Source of the DNA: Paucilactobacillus suebicus DSM 5007 = KCTC 3549
GTDB lineage: Bacteria; Bacillota; Bacilli; Lactobacillales; Lactobacillaceae
DNA: 64,000 nucleotides
NCBI RefSeq assembly: GCF_001434475.1
Contig: NZ_AZGF01000002.1
Location: 62,001 to 126,000 of the forward strand
Direction: 5' to 3'
Position numbers and translations under genes: made by a program. Position 1 is the stretch's first letter, and each line of letters starts with the position of its first letter. This document shows, piece after piece, positions 57,891 to 64,000 of this stretch. The notes beneath the pieces are model-generated. The model saw only the letters and a program-made list of their open reading frames with translations, ran no database searches and had not been told where the DNA came from.

Positions 57891-59234
57891 TTAACCGATC
57901 ATGACACTCTCTTCTACATAACGATAATGTTTTTTATTACGGTCAGCATTTAGAATTGTATACATGACTGTGAACAGACCAACACGGCCAATAAACATAA
58001 GAGCCATAATAATCACTTTACCAGGTATCGTTAAATCAGAAGTAAGGCCCATTGTCATACCGGCGGTGCCAAACGCCGATAGTGCCTCAAACATGATATA
58101 TTCCAGTCCTTGCCCTTTAGGGATGGTCTCAAAGATTGACAATAAAACGACAGCGATAACTACAACAATTGTACTGACAAACACAAGCATTGATGCACGG
58201 TAAATATTAGCCCTGGTGAACCGCCGATGAGCAAACTCCACGTCTTCTCTACCTCTCAATGCAGCCCAACTTTGTAGCCATAAAATACCAATAGTTGTTG
58301 TCTTAACACCACCAGCAGTTGAACCAGGCGTCCCACCAATAAACATCAACATCATCGTAATAATAATTTCTGCCATTGAAACACTGGTATATGGCATTAC
58401 TTGAAGCCCCGCTGTTCTTGGAGAAACTGCAAGTAGGAAGGTATCCACCATTCTTGCCCAAGTATCAGCGTGTCCTGGCATCTTAGCCATCCCGTGTTCT
58501 GTAAACCAAAAAATAATGGTAGCACCCGTTGTTAGTGTTGCAGAGGTTGTTAGCGAGATTTTTGTATGAAGCGATACACGATGTCGGTGTGGCCAAAGCA
58601 GAATATCACGCCATACCAGAAAACCCAACCCACCAGCAACAATCAAAATCGACAAGATAAAGATAACATAAGGATCGTTGCCAAAATTTTCTAAACTATT
58701 ACCAAATAAATCAAAGCCAGCATTACAAAATCCCATTACTGAATGAAAAATGCTGTAATAAATACCCTTAATCCATCCGTATCGTGGTACAAGGTCAAAA
58801 CTGAGTAGAACTACCCCAATCATTTGAATGGTTAAAGACAGGCCAATTACATATCTAGTAACCGTCTTAACGTCCGCCAAACTTTCTAAGCTAAGTGATT
58901 CTTTGACAAGAGCCCTTGTGGTTAGTGTTGGTTGACGTCTTAGCATCGAAAAGAGTAACACCGTGAATGTCATGAACCCTAAGCCACCGATTTCAACTAA
59001 AACCATGATTACTAACTGACCAAACAGTGACCAATGCGCAATCGTATTGACTGTGGTCATCCCAGTTACACAAGTTGCAGAGGTAGCTGTAAACAACGCA
59101 TCAATATAATGAGTTGTTACCCCAGGTCGGCTGGCGATAGGTAGTTTAAGCAAGATGCTACCGATCAAAATAATCGTCACAAATCCAATCGTCAATAATT
59201 TAGGAAGCGATAATTTATATGAATGCTTTTGCAT
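57891..59234 (-). CDS. ktrB: Potassium uptake transmembrane subunit (KtrB/TrkH family)
   Basis: 447 residues from the ATG at 59234, preceded by GGCAGGTGAG. An upstream ATG at 59276 has no ribosome-binding site and falls in a palindrome. Four M1-P-M2 repeats with selectivity-filter glycines in segments such as TATCVTGM, VMGFCNAGFDLFG, GGTPGSTAGGVKTT and ALSAFGTAGMTMGL. Moves K+ (Na+-coupled in characterised members) with KtrA. Confidence 0.93.
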   Translation of the reverse strand: MQKHSYKLSLPKLLTIGFVTIILIGSILLKLPIASRPGVTTHYIDALFTATSATCVTGMTTVNTIAHWSLFGQLVIMVLVEIGGLGFMTFTVLLFSMLRRQPTLTTRALVKESLSLESLADVKTVTRYVIGLSLTIQMIGVVLLSFDLVPRYGWIKGIYYSIFHSVMGFCNAGFDLFGNSLENFGNDPYVIFILSILIVAGGLGFLVWRDILLWPHRHRVSLHTKISLTTSATLTTGATIIFWFTEHGMAKMPGHADTWARMVDTFLLAVSPRTAGLQVMPYTSVSMAEIIITMMLMFIGGTPGSTAGGVKTTTIGILWLQSWAALRGREDVEFAHRRFTRANIYRASMLVFVSTIVVVIAVVLLSIFETIPKGQGLEYIMFEALSAFGTAGMTMGLTSDLTIPGKVIIMALMFIGRVGLFTVMYTILNADRNKKHYRYVEESVMIG

Positions 59235-59259
59235 CAAAGAACTCACCTGCCCCTTAATA

Positions 59260-59277
59260 TATGTATCCGGATACATA
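59260..59277. promoter_or_regulatory. Perfect 18-bp palindrome upstream of ktrB
   Basis: TATGTATCCGGATACATA, centred 35 bp upstream of the ktrB start. Likely operator or RNA hairpin in the leader. No consensus promoter is evident in 59278-59323. Confidence 0.45.
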
Positions 59278-59323
59278 CATAATCATAGAGTATTTACGCT
59301 CATAAGTCACCAATTTGTAAAAG

Positions 59324-59354
59324 AAAAAAGACCGAGAAATTAAATTTCTCAGTC
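59324..59354 (-). terminator. Terminator of the deoxynucleoside kinase gene
   Basis: Minus-strand 11-bp stem (59344-59354/59330-59340, one G-U), loop TTA, then six T (59329-59324). Confidence 0.85.
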
Positions 59355-59387
59355 CCTAATAGATTCGTTAACTTAGTTAGTAGCTCA

Positions 59388-60029
59388 CTAGTTAATCGAC
59401 AGCGCGGATATTTTTTCATCAATCATTGACATAACTTTTTGAGCGGCTGACGGGTCCTCAACAAAATTATATTTGTCACCATCAATATTTATTTTTGGAC
59501 TCTCATCATAATTATTGAACCATGTAACGTATCGTTCGTTCAATTTTTGATAGTAATCATATAAAGATGGATCACTATCGATTTGCTCATAAGTACGACC
59601 ACGTTTTTTAATTCTGGCCAACATGGTATCAAATGATACATGAATGTGAACCATTAGATCCGGTGCCTTTTTATGTGGTTCATCTGGTAATTCTTCCATC
59701 ATATTTTTAAGCAACGAGTTATAAATCTGAACTTCAGTCTTGGTAGCACGACCCATATCGGCGTTCAGACCAAATAACAAGGAATCTTCAAAAATGGAAC
59801 GATCCAGTACATCTGTATCATTAACAAATGCGCCTTTAATTTCATCAAGACGTTTATTTAAAAAGTAGATTTGGAGTAAAAAAGCATACTTCTTGGGATC
59901 CTTATAAAACAGTGGCAAAATTTCGTTATCATCGACAGATTCATAGAAGGCTTTACTACCCAAGTGATCTGCCAACATTTGTGTAAGACTAGTTTTACCA
60001 GCCCCAATGGTTCCAGATAATACGATCAT
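59388..60029 (-). CDS. Deoxynucleoside kinase (deoxyadenosine/deoxyguanosine kinase type)
   Basis: 213 residues from the ATG at 60029, 8 nt after GGAGGAAA. Phosphorylates deoxynucleosides in the salvage pathway of lactobacilli, which often lack some dNTP routes. P-loop GTIGAGKTS near residue 8, the LDRSIFEDSLLF motif with catalytic Asp-Arg, and RGRxYEQID in the lid. Often two paralogous subunits occur in lactobacilli. Only one is in the window, and its substrate preference cannot be told. Confidence 0.9.
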   Translation of the reverse strand: MIVLSGTIGAGKTSLTQMLADHLGSKAFYESVDDNEILPLFYKDPKKYAFLLQIYFLNKRLDEIKGAFVNDTDVLDRSIFEDSLLFGLNADMGRATKTEVQIYNSLLKNMMEELPDEPHKKAPDLMVHIHVSFDTMLARIKKRGRTYEQIDSDPSLYDYYQKLNERYVTWFNNYDESPKINIDGDKYNFVEDPSAAQKVMSMIDEKISALSIN

Positions 60030-60132
60030 GAAATATTTCCTCCAATTACTTAACACGATTTATAGACACGCAAACTATTGTATCATCATACGGGCAAAAC
60101 TGAAATTAAGTATTAATTACAATTGTATGAGA

Positions 60133-60242
60133 GTGTCAAATAGATCGTTTAGATGCCATAATGTAAGTCCTAAATACTAATATTCCGGGTTTGAATATTT
60201 GTATTTTGGTCTTACATGGCAGGCATCTGATCTATTTGGCAC
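60133..60242. repeat. 110-nt imperfect inverted repeat between lysP and the kinase gene
   Basis: Helices: 60133-60146/60229-60242 (14 bp, one G-U), AGATGCC/GGCATCT (60151-60157 with 60222-60228), ATGTAAG/CTTACAT (60161-60167 with 60211-60217) and an inner AT-rich helix closing on a loop near CCGGGTT. No T-run flanks it. Comparable in size and shape, but not in sequence, to 48247-48363. Confidence 0.65.
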
Positions 60243-60251
60243 GTTTCAACC

Positions 60252-60283
60252 AAAAAAATAGAGCCAGGAAATCTTCCCAGCCC
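60252..60283 (-). terminator. Terminator of lysP
   Basis: Minus-strand GCTGGGAA / TTCCTGGC helix (60274-60281/60263-60270, two G-U) extended by flanking G/C pairs, ending in seven T (60258-60252). Confidence 0.75.
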
Positions 60284-60293
60284 TACATTAACT

Positions 60294-61766
60294 CTAACCC
60301 TCGTAAGATTCACTCTTAGTCTTAGGAGACAGATCAACATCTTTCAAGGGAATCAGATGAGTTCTGTAACGAATCTTATAATATGCGTATAAAATAATGA
60401 ACAGTGGTACCCCGATATACGTGATACTAATTTTTTGCCAATTCCAGTGAATGAAGGCACTCGGATCTTGACCAATGATAACGACGATACACAGAACCAG
60501 TGCCATTAATGGTCCAAATGGGAACAGTGTTGCATGGTATTTTAACTCAGAAACTGCGTGTCCCTGACGAATAAATGCCCGACGGAAACGATAATGAGAA
60601 ATGGCAATTCCCAACCACGCAATGAACCCGGTCATACCACTTGCATCAATCAAAAATTCATAAACTTGAGGGCCAAATATACCAGTTAAAAACGTAAAGG
60701 CCCCAATTACAGTCGTGCCAATCAACGCATAAATTGGAATTCCGCGCATGTTAGTAATGCCAAAAATTCTTGGTGCGTATCCTTCAAGTGATAACGAATA
60801 AAGCATTCTTGTAGATGCGTACATCCCCGAATTAGCTGATGAAATAACAGCCGTTAAAATAACTGCATTCATGACACTTGCCGCAGCGGCTAGACCAGCG
60901 CGACGGAAGACCAACGTAAATGGGCTCATCGCAACGTCCGAAACGGAGGAACCAAGTAAATTCTTGCTGGTATAAGGTAAAATACATGCGATAACAAAAA
61001 TTGCTAAAATATAGAATAATAAAATACGCCAAAATGTTGAATGAATTGCCCGTGGAATACTCTTTTCGGGAGTCTCTGACTCACCAGCAGTCACACCAAT
61101 CAGCTCAGTCCCTTGGAATGAGAATCCAGCAACTAAGAACACGCCCAAAATGGAAGAAAATCCGCCAACAAATGGTGCTTTCTTATAAGTTAAGTTATGG
61201 AAACCAACTGACTGCCCGCCAAGAATACCAACAATAATGGCAACACCGGCAATTAGGAAGATAATAATCGTAATAACCTTGATAATTGCCATCCAATACT
61301 CAGCTTCACCAAATGAGCTTACCGACAGTGCGTTAATTAGAAAAATAAATACCATTGTAATCGCACTGAAAATCCAACTTGGGACATTAGGCAACCAAAA
61401 GTTAACAACAACGCCCGCCGTTGTAATTTCAACCGCAATGGTAATTGCCCAGTTAAACCAGTAGTTCCAACCCATTGCAAATCCTAGTGCTGGATCGACA
61501 AACTTGGTCGAATACGCGGCAAATGACCCAGTCAATGGCATAAACGTTGCCATTTCACCTAAACTAGTCATTAAAAAATAGACCATAATTCCCATAACGA
61601 CATAAGCGACAATGGCTCCACCAGGTCCAGCTTGAGCGATTGTTGATCCACTCGCAATTAATAGTCCGGTCCCAATTGAGCCACCAAGAGCAATCATCGA
61701 TAAGTGACGGGTCTTCAGAGACCTCTTCACCGCATGATGTTCTTGTGATTCTTCTGTTGTACTCAT
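60294..61766 (-). CDS. lysP: Lysine-specific permease
   Basis: 490-residue APC-superfamily transporter with twelve expected membrane segments. It closely follows the LysP pattern: LKTRHLSMIALGGSIGTGL, AGPGGAIVAYVVMGIMVYFLMTSLGE, FGEAEYWMAIIKV, GFSFQGTELIGVTAGE and FIAWLGIAISHYRFRR. The identity is supported independently by a lysine riboswitch in its leader (61817-62062). The ATG at 61766 follows AGGGAGAA. Imports L-lysine with protons. Monocistronic, with its own terminator. Confidence 0.95.
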   Translation of the reverse strand: MSTTEESQEHHAVKRSLKTRHLSMIALGGSIGTGLLIASGSTIAQAGPGGAIVAYVVMGIMVYFLMTSLGEMATFMPLTGSFAAYSTKFVDPALGFAMGWNYWFNWAITIAVEITTAGVVVNFWLPNVPSWIFSAITMVFIFLINALSVSSFGEAEYWMAIIKVITIIIFLIAGVAIIVGILGGQSVGFHNLTYKKAPFVGGFSSILGVFLVAGFSFQGTELIGVTAGESETPEKSIPRAIHSTFWRILLFYILAIFVIACILPYTSKNLLGSSVSDVAMSPFTLVFRRAGLAAAASVMNAVILTAVISSANSGMYASTRMLYSLSLEGYAPRIFGITNMRGIPIYALIGTTVIGAFTFLTGIFGPQVYEFLIDASGMTGFIAWLGIAISHYRFRRAFIRQGHAVSELKYHATLFPFGPLMALVLCIVVIIGQDPSAFIHWNWQKISITYIGVPLFIILYAYYKIRYRTHLIPLKDVDLSPKTKSESYEG

Positions 61767-61816
61767 ACTTAATTCTCCCTTTGTATTAAATTATCAAAAG
61801 AGCCTCGCTTGCCAAA

Positions 61817-62062
61817 TAAAAAAGGCCTCTTCGTTTGAGAACACCAAACAAAAAGACCTACAATTATGTATTAATTGGTCAAATCGTCGATAGCGCCCCG
61901 CAATCAAGTAATTGCGACAGTCCCTGACTTATTCAACCAGGACCCAACGGTTTGCCAATTAAGCGACTTACCATTTCGGCACGCCACCCTTTAACAACTG
62001 CTACAGTGCTTAATCACCTAACAGTCGCGACTGATGAGACGTGCAACCTCTTCTTCCGATAT
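61817..62062 (-). promoter_or_regulatory. Lysine riboswitch (L box) with terminator
   Basis: Leader RNA on the minus strand contains the aptamer elements AGAGGTTGCACG, GGGTGGCGTGCCGAA (TTCGGC at 61975-61980 on the plus strand), GTTGGGTCCTG, GGGACTGTC (61916-61924) and GGGGCGCTATCG in the correct order. The expression platform is a 15-bp terminator (61845-61859/61823-61837, with G-U pairs) and a T-run to 61817. Lysine binding should terminate transcription before lysP. Confidence 0.92.
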
Positions 62063-62068
62063 GAGAGT

Positions 62069-62096
62069 ATTATACACCACCATCAGTAAACTACAA
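62069..62096 (-). promoter_or_regulatory. Promoter of lysP
   Basis: Perfect TATAAT (62069-62074) with TTGTAG (62091-62096) at 16 bp on the minus strand, immediately upstream of the riboswitch. Confidence 0.6.
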
Positions 62097-62104
62097 GCTT
62101 ATTT

Positions 62105-62632
62105 TCATTTTAACGGTCCGCATTGCAAATGGATTTTATCACCTTGAGTATCATCTATCACTAAATAGTCAGGCGTTTTTGTTTCAACAAAGCCAACTTT
62201 CTGCAACACTCTCAAAGAACGATGATTACGAGGGAGAACATTGGCATGCAATATATGATTACTGTTTTCTTCTAAAAAGTCGCCTACCAATACCTGACAA
62301 GTTTCAGTCATTATCCCCTGATTCCATTGATCACGTTTTAAGGCATATCCCAATTCCCGATCATTTTCAGCAGTTGACAAATCAGGAAGATAGCATGGGT
62401 ATAGTCCCACAACTCCAATCAAATGGTTGGTCTGACGCAATCTAATAACATAAATATAATCTCTGACACTCATCATTTGAAATGCCATAGTGCGTTCTGC
62501 CTCATTAGTTGGCAGGGCTAGACCACTTTGCATTTCTAATTCACGGTCATTAAACATCGTCATTAATTCATTAGCATCTGACATTTCAATTTTTTTAATA
62601 ATTAAACGATTCGTTTCGTATTTAATTTGCAT
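62105..62632 (-). CDS. GNAT-family N-acetyltransferase
   Basis: 175 residues from the ATG at 62632, after TGAGGTC. RimJ/RimL-like pattern: ETNRLIIKKIEMSDANEL at the N-terminus, HLIGVVGLYP, the acetyl-CoA loop region ELGYALKRDQWNQGIMTE, and NHRSLRVLQKVGFVE near the C-terminus. Acetylates an unknown amine acceptor. Divergent from the esterase gene, with only 47 bp between their starts. Confidence 0.88.
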   Translation of the reverse strand: MQIKYETNRLIIKKIEMSDANELMTMFNDRELEMQSGLALPTNEAERTMAFQMMSVRDYIYVIRLRQTNHLIGVVGLYPCYLPDLSTAENDRELGYALKRDQWNQGIMTETCQVLVGDFLEENSNHILHANVLPRNHRSLRVLQKVGFVETKTPDYLVIDDTQGDKIHLQCGPLK

Positions 62633-62679
62633 TATAATAGACCTCAGCAATCACAATTATTTACAGGAGGAATTTAGTT

Positions 62680-63489
62680 TTGCAGATTGTAAATCACTCT
62701 CTAAAAAACGATACTTTTCAAACATCCGCCAGTTTGACTTGCTATCTTAAAGACTTGGATCCGCGCCATGATGATCAGCAGATGCCTGCAATCATTTTTG
62801 TGCCTGGAGGCTCATTTACTCATATTCAACCTCAACAAGCGGAAAATGTGGCGTTGGCGTTTTCAGCCATGCATTATCAATGCTTTGTTTTAAATTATAG
62901 TCTAGAAAGCGATCATGAGCCACTCTTGCCATTTCCCGTTCTCGATCTTGCAAGAGCAATTCAGTTAGTGCGTTATCATGCCGAGGAATGGCACATTGAC
63001 GTTGATAAAATTGTTCCAATGGGATTTTCCGTTGGTGGTCAGGTAGTCGCATTGTTCAATGATTTCTGGCATGACCAATGGTTCACCACTCAGGCCGGTG
63101 TATCTTCATTAAAAATTCAGCCAAATGCCATTATTCTTGGATATCCGGTCATTGATTTAGAGATGGGATTTCCAGACGATGAGGATAAACTACGTCGACT
63201 AGTCGGCACAAAGAACGATTTTGCTGCTCAAAAACACGTCAATAAATTTAATGCACCAACATTCACCTGGGTTACCAGTGACGATCCAATGGTACCAGTA
63301 GCAAATTCTCTGTCATATTGCACTGCGTTAGCACAACTTAATATAAAACAAGAATTGCATATTTTCCGCCACGGCCCACACGGTATGGCCCTGGCTACAA
63401 ATGAAACTGCTTGGAAACCCGATGCCGACCAGCCACATGTTGCTCACTGGACAACACTTGTGAACGAATGGTTGACAGAAACATTATAA
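62680..63489 (+). CDS. Alpha/beta-hydrolase fold esterase
   Basis: 269 residues. Oxyanion segment FVPGGSFTHIQPQQAE, nucleophile in MGFSVGGQVV (GxSxG), acid in TSDDPMVPVANS and His in RHGPHGMAL. This arrangement is typical of acetyl-esterase/lipase and BD-FAE-type enzymes that deacetylate carbohydrates. Substrate unknown, no signal peptide, so cytoplasmic. The start is TTG at 62680, 9 nt after AGGAGG, with no better ATG nearby. Confidence 0.9.
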   Translation: MQIVNHSLKNDTFQTSASLTCYLKDLDPRHDDQQMPAIIFVPGGSFTHIQPQQAENVALAFSAMHYQCFVLNYSLESDHEPLLPFPVLDLARAIQLVRYHAEEWHIDVDKIVPMGFSVGGQVVALFNDFWHDQWFTTQAGVSSLKIQPNAIILGYPVIDLEMGFPDDEDKLRRLVGTKNDFAAQKHVNKFNAPTFTWVTSDDPMVPVANSLSYCTALAQLNIKQELHIFRHGPHGMALATNETAWKPDADQPHVAHWTTLVNEWLTETL

Positions 63490-63492
63490 ATT

Positions 63493-63536
63493 AAAACGTC
63501 TGACTATCCATTATGGAATGCCAGACGTTTTTTTAT
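63493..63536. terminator. Terminator after the esterase gene (bidirectional)
   Basis: AAAACGTCTG (63493-63502) / CAGACGTTTT (63522-63531) with an inner CCAT/ATGG helix and T-run to about 63535. The A-run on the other side could serve the minus-strand pspC gene. Confidence 0.8.
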
Positions 63537-63541
63537 GATCT

Positions 63542-63724
63542 TTATTCTTCAGGTACCACAATCGCAGCAACAATATAAATCAGTAGGCATGGGAAAAAGC
63601 CAGTAAACATTGCAATAGCCGCATAACCAACCCTTGTTAAAGCAATATCCCAACCAAAATACTCAGCAAATCCTGCAATCACTCCAGAGAACATCTTGTT
63701 TTGAGAACGATGCAAATGCTTCAT
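63542..63724 (-). CDS. PspC-domain small membrane protein
   Basis: 60 residues from the ATG at 63724, after GGAGGTC. KMFSGVIAGFAEYFGWD and one hydrophobic segment (about 33-57) match the PspC domain. Envelope-stress-related in other bacteria. In lactobacilli such short stand-alone PspC proteins are common and of unknown role. Confidence 0.88.
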   Translation of the reverse strand: MKHLHRSQNKMFSGVIAGFAEYFGWDIALTRVGYAAIAMFTGFFPCLLIYIVAAIVVPEE

Positions 63725-63803
63725 AAGTATGACCTCCAATTATTATAATTTGTGCCTTGTTACTACCCTAAATCTATCAAGTTAGTTAAAAAAATGCAAT
63801 TAA

Positions 63804-64000
63804 TTAGATATCTGAATTGGCTACAAATGACCAGCGTTTCATGATTGGCGCCAGCCAGACGTATAACCACTCACATACTTGAAGCCACGTATAGGCGAGT
63901 AGCATTGAACCAATCACGTCACTTGGATAATGTGCGTAAAGATAAACACGCGAAATTGCTAACACTAAAATAAACAAAACAAGGACAATTTGCCAAAACA
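63804..64000 (-). CDS. PAP2-family phosphatase, C-terminal part (cut by window edge)
   Basis: 65 codons remain before the TAA at 63804. SRVYLYAHYPSDVIGS is the C3 motif of PAP2 phosphatases, with the catalytic His in HYPSD, flanked by membrane segments. Likely acts on a phospholipid or undecaprenyl pyrophosphate at the membrane. The N-terminus lies beyond the window. Confidence 0.88.
   Translation of the reverse strand, partial: FWQIVLVLFILVLAISRVYLYAHYPSDVIGSMLLAYTWLQVCEWLYVWLAPIMKRWSFVANSDI

Noticed and set aside
61790-62070. T-box leader, suggested by GGGTGG followed by GCC
   Set aside because: The order of AGAGGTTGC, GCCGAA, GGGACTGTC and GGGGCGCTATCG fits the lysine aptamer, the T-box ACCGCG context is absent, and the gene is LysP.

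Overview
The window looks like a low-GC Gram-positive chromosome of the Lactobacillaceae. The signs are the S10/spc/alpha ribosomal superoperon with an attached ECF transporter module, ctsR-clpC, comC between rpsL and rpoC, a KxYKxGKxW-type cell-wall hydrolase, a lysine riboswitch on lysP, and AGGAGG ribosome-binding sites. The species cannot be fixed from the sequence alone.

Layout: 1-924 is the start of a secreted glucosaminidase (minus strand, cut by the window edge). 1481-2065 holds two small paralogous proteins of unknown function, followed by a Gfo/Idh/MocA oxidoreductase. 3296-16984 is an integrated mobile element bounded by a perfect 55-bp repeat of the rpsI 3' end. It carries a type I restriction-modification operon with an AlbA_2-domain gene, a small regulator, a DUF961-like protein, an FtsK/TcpA-like coupling ATPase, an HUH plus SF3-helicase Rep protein with hairpins just upstream, an excisionase and a tyrosine integrase. 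No type IV secretion genes are present, so I read it as an integrative and mobilizable element (IME) rather than a self-transmissible ICE or a prophage.

16934-38755 is almost entirely translation machinery on the minus strand, read from high to low coordinates: rpsL-rpsG-fusA, then rpsJ through rplQ (with secY, adk, infA, rpmJ and rpoA), then ecfA1-ecfA2-ecfT-truA-rplM-rpsI. 39017-47032 holds comC on the plus strand and rpoB-rpoC on the minus strand. 47272-54295 holds a TetR regulator, clpC and ctsR with a CtsR operator, and a large YhgE/Pip membrane protein. 54662-56286 is an ACT-domain/UPF0210 pair. Six tRNA genes follow at 56423-57117, then a Ktr-type potassium uptake pair, a deoxynucleoside kinase, a riboswitch-controlled lysine permease, a GNAT acetyltransferase, an esterase, a PspC-domain protein and a truncated PAP2 phosphatase.

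The most interesting part is the element in rpsI. Its integration separated rpsI from what appears to be its original terminator (now at 3244-3274, about 13.6 kb away). The end of the integrase gene carries an antisense-oriented terminator that replaces it. The element also has a hairpin that overlaps the integrase ribosome-binding site, repeated GTGGGGATT motifs near both ends, and a Rep protein with the same two-domain layout as CRESS-DNA virus Reps. Elsewhere the notable signals are RNA-level: mutually exclusive hairpins in the S10 leader, a terminator in the rpoB leader, a lysine riboswitch, and two long imperfect hairpins of about 110 nt in intergenic spaces.
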